This document shows, piece by piece, positions 16,847-24,671 of a stretch of 64,000 nucleotides of DNA. The DNA lies in contig CAQOGY010000001.1 of the NCBI GenBank assembly GCA_948847595.1, forward strand, positions 525,120 to 589,119, given 5' to 3'. Every line of letters starts with the position of its first letter. Position 1 is the stretch's first letter. The stretch comes from an uncultured Bacteroides sp. GTDB lineage: Bacteria > Bacteroidota > Bacteroidia > Bacteroidales > Bacteroidaceae. Both the position numbers and the translations under genes were made by a program. A model generated the notes under the pieces. That model made no database searches and was not told the DNA's origin. It saw only the letters and a list, made by a program, of their open reading frames with translations.

Positions 16847-18835
16847 TTATTTAACTTTCATTGAAGCCTTGATAAAGTAAAGAATCAGCAGCGCATATGC
16901 TCCTAATGCTAACACTTCCGACCAGGTATTGTTCAGCCATGCTTCATTCACCAGATTGACTCCGCCGAAACGCATAGCGGCACTGATAACACCCATCAAT
17001 GCACCACCGGCAATGAAACCGGAAGCCAGCAATGTTCCTTTTTCTCCTCTTTCCGTATTCAATGTTACATCTTTGCTACGAGTGGTCACAAACCAATTGA
17101 CAGCTCCACCCACTACCAACGGCACATTCAGTTCCAAAGGAATAAACATACCCAATGCAAAAGCTAATGCAGGAATTCTACAAAGAGTGAGAATAATAGC
17201 TAGCACAGCACCGATACCATATAGCAGCCAGGGCGCACCTACACCACTCATCAACGGTTCGATAACGGCTGCCATCGCGTTTGCCTGCGGAGCAGCCAGT
17301 GCGCCGCTCGTAAATCCGTATGTCTTGTTGAGGATAATCATCACACCGCCTACGGTTGCAGCCGATACGATAGTTCCCAAGAACTTCCATGTTTCCTGTT
17401 TGGCAGGAGTGCTTCCCAGCCAGTAACCGATTTTCAAGTCAGTGATGAAACCACCCGCCATTGAAAGTGCGGTACATACTACACCACCCATCACCAATGC
17501 GGCAACCATTCCCGAAGGGCCTTTCAGACCGACAGCCACCATTACTACGGAAGCCAGAATCAGTGTCATCAACGTCATTCCCGATACAGGATTCGTCCCT
17601 ACGATAGCAATTGCGTTGGCAGCTACTGTGGTGAACAGGAATGAAATACCTGCCACCAGGACAATCGCTACCAATGTATGCAACAAGTTACCCTGCATTA
17701 CGTCAAAATAGAAGAACAATACAATCAATATCAGTGTAATGATAGAACCTATGGCGATAATTTTCATTGAAAGGTCACGCTGCGTACGCATAATGCTCTT
17801 TTCCACATTACCCTTGCCACCCATTTCCTTGGCAGCCAGTCCGACAGCACTTTTAATAATACCCCAGGAACGGATGATACCAATCACACCCGCCATAGCG
17901 ATACCGCCGATACCGATACTCTTCGCGTAATATTTGAAAATCTCTTCCGGGCTCATCATCCCTACGGTAGTCGTAATTTCGGGATTCCATGCATTCAGCA
18001 CACTGTCTCCCCAGATAGCGGACATTCCCGGAATGATAATCCACCATACAGCCAGTGAACCGGCACAAATGATAGAAGCATATTTCAATCCGACGATATA
18101 TCCCAACCCCAGCACGGCAGCACCCGTATTCACTTTAAATACCAGTTTGGCCTTTTCTGCCAACATCTCTCCGGCACTGCATACACGCGTCGTGAAATTC
18201 TCGTTCCACCAGCCGAATGTAGCTACGATGAAGTCATACAATCCGCCAATCATACCCGCCATCAACAACGGTTTGGCCTGACTACCGCCTTTCTCTCCGG
18301 AAATCAGCACCTGTGTGGTAGCCGTTGCTTCCGGGAAAGGATATTGGCCATGCATATCACTGACGAAATATTTCCGGAAAGGAATCAGGAACAGGATACC
18401 CAATACGCCACCCAGCAGAGAACTGATGAACACCTGCATGAAAGTAACCGTCATTTCGGGATATTTGGCCTGAAGGATATAAAGAGCGGGCAGGGTGAAG
18501 ATAGCTCCCGCCACAATCACTCCCGAGCAAGCTCCGATAGACTGGATGATTACATTTTCTCCCAACGCATTTTTCCTCTTGGCTGCTCCTGATACACCTA
18601 CCGCGATAATCGCAATCGGAATAGCAGCTTCGAATACTTGCCCCACCTTCAAGCCCAGATAGGCTGCGGCAGCGGAGAAAAGGATTGCCATGGCGATACC
18701 CCATGCTACTGACCAGAAATTAACTTCCGGATAATTTTTCGAGGGACTCATCAACGGGTTGTATACTTCCCCCGGTTTCAACTCTCTGAACGCATTCTCG
18801 GGTAGCCCGGTGAATTTGTCTTCTTCTTGTTTCAT
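16847..18835 (-). CDS. OPT-family oligopeptide transporter
   Basis: The 662-residue protein has about 16 hydrophobic segments and the OPT-family features, including the N-terminal NPLMSPSKNYPEVNFWSVAWG entry and a GQYPFPEATATTQVL box in the first third. The family imports small peptides or metal chelates by proton coupling across the inner membrane. It is the first gene of an operon with a DUF1460 amidase and a PorV/PorQ-like barrel, which favours peptides, possibly from peptidoglycan. A weak -7-like TTACTTTG lies at 18885-18878 on the minus strand. Confidence 0.9.
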   Translation of the reverse strand: MKQEEDKFTGLPENAFRELKPGEVYNPLMSPSKNYPEVNFWSVAWGIAMAILFSAAAAYLGLKVGQVFEAAIPIAIIAVGVSGAAKRKNALGENVIIQSIGACSGVIVAGAIFTLPALYILQAKYPEMTVTFMQVFISSLLGGVLGILFLIPFRKYFVSDMHGQYPFPEATATTQVLISGEKGGSQAKPLLMAGMIGGLYDFIVATFGWWNENFTTRVCSAGEMLAEKAKLVFKVNTGAAVLGLGYIVGLKYASIICAGSLAVWWIIIPGMSAIWGDSVLNAWNPEITTTVGMMSPEEIFKYYAKSIGIGGIAMAGVIGIIRSWGIIKSAVGLAAKEMGGKGNVEKSIMRTQRDLSMKIIAIGSIITLILIVLFFYFDVMQGNLLHTLVAIVLVAGISFLFTTVAANAIAIVGTNPVSGMTLMTLILASVVMVAVGLKGPSGMVAALVMGGVVCTALSMAGGFITDLKIGYWLGSTPAKQETWKFLGTIVSAATVGGVMIILNKTYGFTSGALAAPQANAMAAVIEPLMSGVGAPWLLYGIGAVLAIILTLCRIPALAFALGMFIPLELNVPLVVGGAVNWFVTTRSKDVTLNTERGEKGTLLASGFIAGGALMGVISAAMRFGGVNLVNEAWLNNTWSEVLALGAYALLILYFIKASMKVK

Positions 18836-18893
18836 AGTTTTATAATTTGCTAATGTGTCAATTTACATTTCCGTCCTCAAAGTAAACAAAAAA

Positions 18894-18919
18894 AAAGGAG
18901 AACCGAAAGATTCTCCTTT
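18894..18919 (-). terminator. Terminator after DUF1573 gene
   Basis: On the minus strand AAAGGAGAA and TTCTCCTTT form a 9-bp stem with an 8-nt loop, followed by an uninterrupted run of T. It ends the DUF1573 transcript before the OPT operon. Confidence 0.8.
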
Positions 18920-18939
18920 ATGTAATAGTCTATTTTTTC

Positions 18940-19335
18940 CTACTTTGCGTCTTTTGCTTCCATATCGCCCTCGATATACAATCTTACCATCTCAGTTTTG
19001 GCATTGGTACGCAGGGTGATTGACTTCTTGAAGTGTCCCGGATATTTACCCGTTCCGTTATAAGTCACCTTGATTGTGCCTTTTTTGCCCGGCATGATCG
19101 GTTCTTTCGTATATTCGGGTACGGTACATCCGCAAGAAGCTACTGCCTGGTGAATTACCAAAGGAGCATCACCTATATTAGTGAAGGTAAACGTGCAACT
19201 GACTACCGGACTGTTTTCTGAAAACTTACCGAAATCGTGAGTTGTCTTGTCAAACTTGATGTCCGCATTTGTTTGCGCAAATGCAAAACTTACACCCATA
19301 ACTAATAAGGTCATTAAAAAAAGTATCTTTTTCAT
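18940..19335 (-). CDS. DUF1573 domain-containing exported protein
   Basis: The 131-residue product has a signal peptide (MKKILFLMTLLVMGVSFAFA) and a single DUF1573 domain, an immunoglobulin-like fold: the opening FDKTTHDFGKFSE, the VASCGCTVPEYTKEPI box with paired Cys, and the ending GTIKVTYNGTGKYPGHF. DUF1573 proteins are abundant small periplasmic or surface proteins of Bacteroidetes with no firm function. It has its own promoter and terminator and so is probably monocistronic. Confidence 0.85.
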   Translation of the reverse strand: MKKILFLMTLLVMGVSFAFAQTNADIKFDKTTHDFGKFSENSPVVSCTFTFTNIGDAPLVIHQAVASCGCTVPEYTKEPIMPGKKGTIKVTYNGTGKYPGHFKKSITLRTNAKTEMVRLYIEGDMEAKDAK

Positions 19336-19364
19336 TTTTCCTTCTCTTTATTGATTACAAGTGC

Positions 19365-19372
19365 CAAAGGTA
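19365..19372 (-). promoter_or_regulatory. -7 element of DUF1573 gene
   Basis: TACCTTTG on the minus strand fits TAnnTTTG and lies 29 bp before the ATG. Confidence 0.5.
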
Positions 19373-19434
19373 ATGCTTTTTCCCCTAAAATATACTCTAT
19401 GGAGTGCGAAATAGTATTAAACGCTCCGTTTTTG

Positions 19435-20052
19435 CTATTTGGTGAGTTGGAATCCCAACATCATTCCGTCATAGTTGTCGGCCAGTGAACTGACTGTTTT
19501 CAGTGCGGTGCTGTTGCTCTTGCTGCCGATAAAAGCCATCAGTTTCAGCAACTTGTCCGAGTTGAACAGTAATTCCAGTGAGTTGGAAGTGCAATTCACT
19601 TTTGCGTGCAGGTTCAGCAATTTCAGGTATTTCAAGTCTACCTGTTTGGTAGAAGCATTGTAGGAGTAAGTACCATTCAGTTTCTTTTTTCCTACGGTAC
19701 TGGTGAAAGTACTGTCGGCATTAAAAGTAAAGCTCATCTGGCCTTCCTTGATACCGATTTTGCTCAACTGTTCGTTCAGTTTGCTTTCCGCCATGGTAGC
19801 TGCGGCAGCTCCGCCCGCTTTCATCAACAGGTTGTCCGATTCGAACTCGACGGCTGAACCTTGATAACTCCATGTTCCGGTCATGTCGATAGACGCGGTA
19901 TTGCCGGTAATGGCGTTCACCACTTTTGAAATGTTGTCCTTGTTCAACAAGTCCGCCCATGATTGCGCGTGGCTGTCAGTAGCCGTCAGCATGAATGCTG
20001 CCATAAAGGCAAGTGATAAAAAAATCTTTTTCATTTTCATTCTCTTTTTCAT
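19435..20052 (-). CDS. DUF4923 (lipocalin-like) exported protein
   Basis: The 205-residue product has a signal peptide ending around TDSHAQ and then SWADLLNKDNISKVVNAITG, the usual opening of DUF4923 proteins. The rest is beta-rich with MTGTWSYQGSAVEFESDN and FTSTVGKKKLNGTYSY, as expected for a lipocalin-like barrel. Its ATG overlaps the engB stop codon by 4 bp (ATGA), so the two are translationally coupled. A start six codons in is equally possible. Function is unknown. Confidence 0.8.
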   Translation of the reverse strand: MKKRMKMKKIFLSLAFMAAFMLTATDSHAQSWADLLNKDNISKVVNAITGNTASIDMTGTWSYQGSAVEFESDNLLMKAGGAAAATMAESKLNEQLSKIGIKEGQMSFTFNADSTFTSTVGKKKLNGTYSYNASTKQVDLKYLKLLNLHAKVNCTSNSLELLFNSDKLLKLMAFIGSKSNSTALKTVSSLADNYDGMMLGFQLTK

Positions 20053-20651
20053 TGATTGATACTCTTGTTTATGTTTTCTATGTAGTCAAGTATTTCTTTA
20101 CGTCCTGTGCGGTCTTCCGAAGAAGAAATAAAATAAGGCGGGAGTTCTTCCCATTGCTTTCTTAATTCGCGCAGATATGAATTGATATTCATTTTCAGGC
20201 GTCCGCCCTTGAGCTTGTCCGCCTTGGTGAAGATGATGGCGAAAGGAATACCGTTTTCGCCCAGCCATTCCATAAATTCCAGGTCTATCTTTTGCGGTTC
20301 GAGACGGCTGTCTATCAGGACAAACAGGTTTGTCATCTGCTCCCGTTCCAGAATGTAGTCTTCGATGATGGTACGTATCTGGTCTTTGCCTTTCTGACCG
20401 CGTCGGGCATAGCCATATCCCGGAAGGTCGACAATATACCAGTTCTTATTAATCAGAAAGTGATTGATAAGCATTGTCTTTCCCGGTGTGGCGGAAGTCA
20501 TAGCCAACCCTTTGCGGTTGGTCAGCATATTGATAAGGCTGGACTTGCCCACGTTGGAACGGCCGATAAAGGCATATTCAGGGAAAATACCTGCCGGACA
20601 TTTCTTCACGTCCGTGTTACTAATCACAAATTCTGCACTTGATATTTCCAT
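20049..20651 (-). CDS. engB: Ribosome-biogenesis GTPase EngB (YihA/YsxC)
   Basis: This TRAFAC GTPase assists large-subunit assembly and is essential in many bacteria. In the 200-residue product the G1 loop is GRSNVGKSSLIN (from residue 30), G2/G3 follow as SATPGKT and DLPGYGYA, and G4 is TKADKL. Length is normal. The upstream gap of 124 bp contains the four-copy 22-bp palindrome array, 30-108 bp before the start codon. The 3' end is coupled to the DUF4923 gene. Confidence 0.95.
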   Translation of the reverse strand: MEISSAEFVISNTDVKKCPAGIFPEYAFIGRSNVGKSSLINMLTNRKGLAMTSATPGKTMLINHFLINKNWYIVDLPGYGYARRGQKGKDQIRTIIEDYILEREQMTNLFVLIDSRLEPQKIDLEFMEWLGENGIPFAIIFTKADKLKGGRLKMNINSYLRELRKQWEELPPYFISSSEDRTGRKEILDYIENINKSINQ

Positions 20652-20680
20652 ATTCTTGTCATTTATTTCTTCGTTCTATT

Positions 20681-20759
20681 ATTTATAATAAACTCGTTCA
20701 TCGTTTATAATAAACTATCGCGTCGTTTATAATAAACTCTGCCATTATTTATTATAAAC
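20681..20759. repeat. Four-copy palindrome array with exact 22-bp period
   Basis: The near-palindrome GTTTATAATAAAC recurs at 20681, 20703, 20725 and 20747. The first copy begins with A; the fourth is the other-orientation form ATTTATTATAAAC. The 9-bp spacers differ (CGTTCATC-type, ATCGCGTC-type, CTGCCATT-type), so only the palindrome is conserved. A 22-bp period puts all copies on one face of the helix, as in a multi-site operator. It lies between the symporter stop and engB. Confidence 0.75.
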
Positions 20760-20775
20760 GCCGGAGTACTTGTTT

Positions 20776-22230
20776 TCATGGTACTTTCAGCGTTTTCTCT
20801 TTTCGAGACATTATTGTTAATCCTGCAAAGGTAAGTGTTCCATTTAATATTAGCAATTCATAACCGAATTTATATCCGGTTTCTTTGGCTATCCACCAGT
20901 CCAGGGCATAGCAGAGCAAGGGAGAGGCGATGGCTATGAAAGGCACCCGGCGGTCGTTGGTCTGCCTGCGGGTAAACAGTCCGAAAGCAAACATTCCGAG
21001 CAGCGGCCCGTACGTATAGGAAGCGATGATGTAGATGGCATCAATTACACTTTTATTATTCAGCATTTCGACCAGGCAAATGAAGAAAGCAAGTAGAATC
21101 GAAAGCGATAAATGCACCTTGTTCCTTTTACGGCGGGCTACTTCTTCGGTATCCTTTTCAGTGTCGAGCAAATCGACGCATACGCTTGTCGTCATAGCTG
21201 TCAGGGCGGAGTCCGAATTGCTGAAAGCAGCCGCAATGATTCCGATTGTAAAGAGTATCAGGACGGATTGTCCCAAATAACCTTGTGTGGCGAACATCGG
21301 CAGAATATCATCGTTCATGGCAGGTAGTTCCAGTTGCATTTGTCCGGCCAGTGTTATCAGCAGGATTCCCAGACACAGGAAAAGAAAGTTCAGCGGGATG
21401 AATGAGAATCCGTAACAATACATATTCTTTTGCGCTTCGCGCAGGTTGCGGCAGGAAAGATTCTTCTGCATCATGTCCTGGTCAAGTCCCGTCATCACAA
21501 TCACGATAAAGATACCACTAAAGAATTGCTTGAAGAAGTTTTGCCGGGATACCCAGTCATCGAGTACGAAAATCCGGCTGTATTCGCTGCTTTGAATAGT
21601 CCGGACAATACCGCTGAAATTCAAGTCCAATTTCTGAATCGTGAAATAAATGATGAAAATCAGCGCGGCAATCAAGCAGAAAGTCTGCAAGGTATCTGTC
21701 CATACAATGGTTTTTATTCCGCTTTTATGAGTGTATATCCATACCAGTGCCACCGAACCGACGGCAATCGCCCAAAAAGGAACATGCATCTCCTGAAATA
21801 CATAAGTATGGAGAATCAGACAGACCAGGTAGAGCTTTGTAGCCGTTCCCAGCATACGCGATAATAGAAAGAAAAAAGACCCCGTGCGATAGGCTCGTGT
21901 TCCGATACGTGTGCCGAGATAGCCGTATATACTTGTCAGGTTGAGCTTATAATATAAAGGAAGTAGTACATGCGCCACTACCATATATCCGAAAAAGAAT
22001 CCGAATACCGTTTGCATATAGGTCATGTCCATTCCGCGTACCATGCCCGGCACAGAGACGAAAGTGACCCCGGAAATGGAAGCGCCAATCATTCCGAAAG
22101 AGACTACATACCAGGGCGATTTGTTCTCTCCCTTGAAGAACGCTGCGTTCGAACCGCCTTTGCGTCCGGTGATACGGGCTATTAATAATAATACCGCAAA
22201 GTAACCTATAATAGTAATAAGTATCATCAT
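20776..22230 (-). CDS. Sodium:solute symporter family protein
   Basis: The product, about 484 residues from the chosen start, has 13 or so membrane helices and the SSS-family look: the first helix MMILITIIGYFAVLLLIARI, then KGENKSPWYVVSFGMIGASI with SGVTFVSVPG, a typical early SSS signature. The start at 22230 (or 22227) is chosen because the -7 element (22239-22246) lies just upstream; the longer frame to 22311 would begin before the transcript. The substrate is not deducible. The gene is divergent from recR. Confidence 0.85.
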   Translation of the reverse strand: MMILITIIGYFAVLLLIARITGRKGGSNAAFFKGENKSPWYVVSFGMIGASISGVTFVSVPGMVRGMDMTYMQTVFGFFFGYMVVAHVLLPLYYKLNLTSIYGYLGTRIGTRAYRTGSFFFLLSRMLGTATKLYLVCLILHTYVFQEMHVPFWAIAVGSVALVWIYTHKSGIKTIVWTDTLQTFCLIAALIFIIYFTIQKLDLNFSGIVRTIQSSEYSRIFVLDDWVSRQNFFKQFFSGIFIVIVMTGLDQDMMQKNLSCRNLREAQKNMYCYGFSFIPLNFLFLCLGILLITLAGQMQLELPAMNDDILPMFATQGYLGQSVLILFTIGIIAAAFSNSDSALTAMTTSVCVDLLDTEKDTEEVARRKRNKVHLSLSILLAFFICLVEMLNNKSVIDAIYIIASYTYGPLLGMFAFGLFTRRQTNDRRVPFIAIASPLLCYALDWWIAKETGYKFGYELLILNGTLTFAGLTIMSRKEKTLKVP

Positions 22231-22238
22231 AACGGCTG

Positions 22239-22246
22239 CAAAGGTA
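22239..22246 (-). promoter_or_regulatory. -7 element of symporter gene
   Basis: TACCTTTG on the minus strand fits TAnnTTTG, with a TTG 22 bp further upstream. It lies 9 bp from the ATG, giving a nearly leaderless mRNA. Confidence 0.5.
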
Positions 22247-22253
22247 GTATTTT

Positions 22254-22286
22254 TTGCAGGTATTAAAACAATAATCTGTATCTTTG
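22254..22286 (+). promoter_or_regulatory. recR promoter
   Basis: TTG at 22254-22256 and TATCTTTG at 22279-22286 are spaced by 22 bp. The ATG follows 34 bp after the -7 element. Confidence 0.55.
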
Positions 22287-22320
22287 CGCCAAAATATCGA
22301 TAGAATAGCAATTATTATCT

Positions 22321-22938
22321 ATGAACCAACAATATCCTTCCGTACTGCTTGAAAAGGCAGTCGGCGAATTTTCAAAACTTCCGGGCATCGGGCGTAAGAC
22401 GGCTATGCGGCTTGTCCTGCATCTGCTCCGCCAGGACACGGCTACCGTGGAAGCGTTCGGAAGTTCCATCATCACTCTGAAACGTGAGGTGAAATATTGC
22501 AAAGTCTGCCATAATATATCCGATACCGAAACTTGCCAGATTTGCGCGAATCCGCAACGGGACGCGTCTACTGTTTGTGTCGTGGAAAATATCCGTGACG
22601 TGATGGCGGTAGAAGCGACCCAGCAATACAGGGGGCTGTATCATGTCCTGGGCGGCGTCATTTCTCCGATGGATGGGGTAGGGCCGAGCGACCTGCAAAT
22701 AGAGAGTCTCGTGCAACGGGTATCCGAAGGGGGCATCAAGGAAGTAATCCTTGCCTTGAGCACTACCATGGAAGGGGATACCACGAACTTTTATATCTAC
22801 CGCAAACTGGATAAACTGGGAGTCAAACTGAGTGTAATCGCGCGCGGTATATCCGTTGGCGACGAACTGGAATACGCCGATGAGGTGACTTTGGGACGCA
22901 GCATCGTGAACCGTACCGTTTTTACCGGAACTATATAA
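22321..22938 (+). CDS. recR: Recombination mediator RecR
   Basis: RecR works with RecO (and RecF) to load RecA onto gapped DNA. The 205-residue product has the N-terminal HhH-like KLPGIGRKTAMRL, a four-Cys zinc motif (CKVCHNISDTETCQIC), and a Toprim domain (VCVVENIRDVMAVE, then GVGPSDL and ALSTTMEGDTT). Length is typical. It is followed closely by a small membrane protein and a GNAT gene that may be cotranscribed. Confidence 0.95.
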   Translation: MNQQYPSVLLEKAVGEFSKLPGIGRKTAMRLVLHLLRQDTATVEAFGSSIITLKREVKYCKVCHNISDTETCQICANPQRDASTVCVVENIRDVMAVEATQQYRGLYHVLGGVISPMDGVGPSDLQIESLVQRVSEGGIKEVILALSTTMEGDTTNFYIYRKLDKLGVKLSVIARGISVGDELEYADEVTLGRSIVNRTVFTGTI

Positions 22939-22982
22939 TCAAATCAACGTTAGAATTTAAAACTTTAGAATTTAGAACGAAC

Positions 22983-23441
22983 ATGGAAGAACAGATAAAA
23001 CGCGCTGTCAGAAACTTGAATATCAGCTATGTTTTCTTTTGGGTGCTCCCCGCGTTTCTGCTTGGGGCAGGAGAGTTTGAACTTATTCCTGTAGGAATCC
23101 TTGAAGGGAACGTGCAGGCTACTTATTACTTTGAAACGGCCGGTATCCTGCTGACGGCCTTGTGCATACCTCTTTCCCTGAAACTATTCAGCCTTGTACT
23201 GAAAAAGAAGATAGACCACATGACCATTACCCTTGCGCTGAAACGTTATGTGCAGATGAGCATCGTCCGGTTGGGAATACTTGAAATTGCCATCGTCGTA
23301 AATCTCCTGTGCTATTACCTGACGTTGAGCAGCACGGGCAACCTTTGTATGCTCATTGGGCTGACGGCTTCCCTTTTCTGTCTGCCCGGCGAGAAAAAAC
23401 TGCGTAGCGAACTTCACATCACCAAAGAAAAAGACGAATGA
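22983..23441 (+). CDS. Small membrane protein of unknown function
   Basis: The 152-residue product has four hydrophobic segments: about residues 14-33, 48-70, 92-113 and 117-135. No family is recognised with confidence. The tail is charged (GEKKLRSELHITKEKDE). It overlaps the next gene by 4 bp (ATGA) and follows recR by 44 bp, so it is probably the middle gene of a three-gene transcript. Confidence 0.65.
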   Translation: MEEQIKRAVRNLNISYVFFWVLPAFLLGAGEFELIPVGILEGNVQATYYFETAGILLTALCIPLSLKLFSLVLKKKIDHMTITLALKRYVQMSIVRLGILEIAIVVNLLCYYLTLSSTGNLCMLIGLTASLFCLPGEKKLRSELHITKEKDE

Positions 23442-23974
23442 GACAATCTTTCTTGATGAACGACCGTGTCTATCTCCGTGCAGTAGAACCGGAAGATATG
23501 GATATTATGTACGAGATGGAAAATGACCCTTCCATGTGGGACATCAGTAACTTTACAGTTCCTTATTCCCGCTACGTGCTGCGCCAGTATATCGAGGGTT
23601 CGCAATGTGATGTGTTTGCGGACAAGCAGTTGCGCCTGATGATTGCCGGCAAGTCCGACCATCGTATACTTGGCACGATTGATATTACGGATTTTGTCCC
23701 TCTCCATTCACGCGGAGAAGTGGGGATTGCCATTCATAAAGACTATCGCGGACAAGGATATGCCGCTGATGCATTGAAATTACTTTGTGAGTATGCGTTT
23801 GATTTCCTGTCTTTAAATCAGCTTTATGCGCACGTGGCAGTAGACAACGAAGTCTGCATGAAGCTGTTCACCTCTTGTGGCTTCCTCCAATGCGGATTAT
23901 TAAAGAATTGGCTGCAAGTAGAGGGTCGCTACAAAGACGCGGCACTCCTTCAGTGTTTGAATCCTAAGAAATAA
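23438..23974 (+). CDS. GNAT-family N-acetyltransferase
   Basis: The 178-residue product is RimJ/RimL-like: VYLRAVEPEDMDIMYEMEND at the start, the acetyl-CoA loop region VGIAIHKDYRGQGYAADAL with R/Q-x-x-G-x-G/A, and the late LNQLYAHVAVDNEVCMKLF segment with CGF. It should transfer acetyl groups to an amine, perhaps a protein N terminus; the substrate is unknown. An internal start at MNDRVYL is also plausible. The stop is 12 bp from the convergent yqgE-like gene. Confidence 0.85.
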   Translation: MRQSFLMNDRVYLRAVEPEDMDIMYEMENDPSMWDISNFTVPYSRYVLRQYIEGSQCDVFADKQLRLMIAGKSDHRILGTIDITDFVPLHSRGEVGIAIHKDYRGQGYAADALKLLCEYAFDFLSLNQLYAHVAVDNEVCMKLFTSCGFLQCGLLKNWLQVEGRYKDAALLQCLNPKK

Positions 23975-23986
23975 GAAATGAAGCAA

Positions 23987-24577
23987 TCAGTTGAGAGTAG
24001 GCACTTGCGGGAAACGTGACCACGTTTCATACTTGCTGCCTAACTTCTCCAGTGCTTCCCGCCACATGTCTTTGGTGTTATCCTTCATCAGGTAAGATTT
24101 CCCTTCCTCAGAAACCAGCCATGTGTTCTCTTTAATCTCATTGTGCAATTGATCGTTTTCCCAACCGGAATACCCTAGGAAGAACCGGATACATTCACTT
24201 ATTTTATTCCCCTGCAATATGTATTTCTTTATTGCGTCAAAGTCTCCATTCAGATAAAGACCTTTGCTGATAGAAATAGAACCGGGAATTTCCGCTAATG
24301 TATGGAGATAAAACAATGTATCAGTGGCAACAGGCCCACCTTTATATAAAGGTATCTCATCGAGATACTTGAATTCCATGATTATATCATTGAGTAGAAG
24401 CGGCAATTGCTTGTTGATAACCAGTCCCATACTACCTTCTTCCGTATGATCGACCAGTAATATCACAGACCTGCCGAATGTCGCGTCACGTAAAAAAGGT
24501 TCGGATATTAAAATCTTTCCTCTTGACGGAAGCACATTATTCGATTGAATCTTAAATATATCAAGGTCTATATTCAT
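23987..24577 (-). CDS. YqgE/AlgH family protein
   Basis: The chosen start (MNIDLDIFKIQ) gives 196 residues; the longer frame to 24610 adds an atypical N terminus. Family signatures are visible: GKILISEPFLRDATFGRSVI, HTEEGSMGLVINK, the middle box YKGGPV, and the FLGYSGWENDQL motif. YqgE/AlgH proteins are widespread and conserved; AlgH was linked to alginate regulation in Pseudomonas, but a general biochemical role is not established. A weak -7-like TACTTTAG lies at 24590-24583 on the minus strand. Confidence 0.9.
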   Translation of the reverse strand: MNIDLDIFKIQSNNVLPSRGKILISEPFLRDATFGRSVILLVDHTEEGSMGLVINKQLPLLLNDIIMEFKYLDEIPLYKGGPVATDTLFYLHTLAEIPGSISISKGLYLNGDFDAIKKYILQGNKISECIRFFLGYSGWENDQLHNEIKENTWLVSEEGKSYLMKDNTKDMWREALEKLGSKYETWSRFPQVPTLN

Positions 24578-24597
24578 GCCACTAAAGTAATAAAAAA

Positions 24598-24624
24598 AAC
24601 GGAATAACAATCGTTCTTTCCGTT
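24598..24624 (-). terminator. Bidirectional terminator after aminotransferase gene
   Basis: AACGGAA (24598-24604) pairs with TTCCGTT (24618-24624). Both flanks are homopolymeric (A run on the left, T run on the right), so it can act on either strand. It lies downstream of the minus-strand aminotransferase. Confidence 0.65.
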
Positions 24625-24671
24625 TTTTTTCATTTTAAGTGTAGCTTTTATGAATATCTTCTGCCAAACGA

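Noticed and set aside
20681..20759. Possible CRISPR-like repeat array
   Set aside because: The repeat is 13 bp and the spacers 9 bp, far shorter than CRISPR units, the repeat is palindromic, and no cas genes are nearby.
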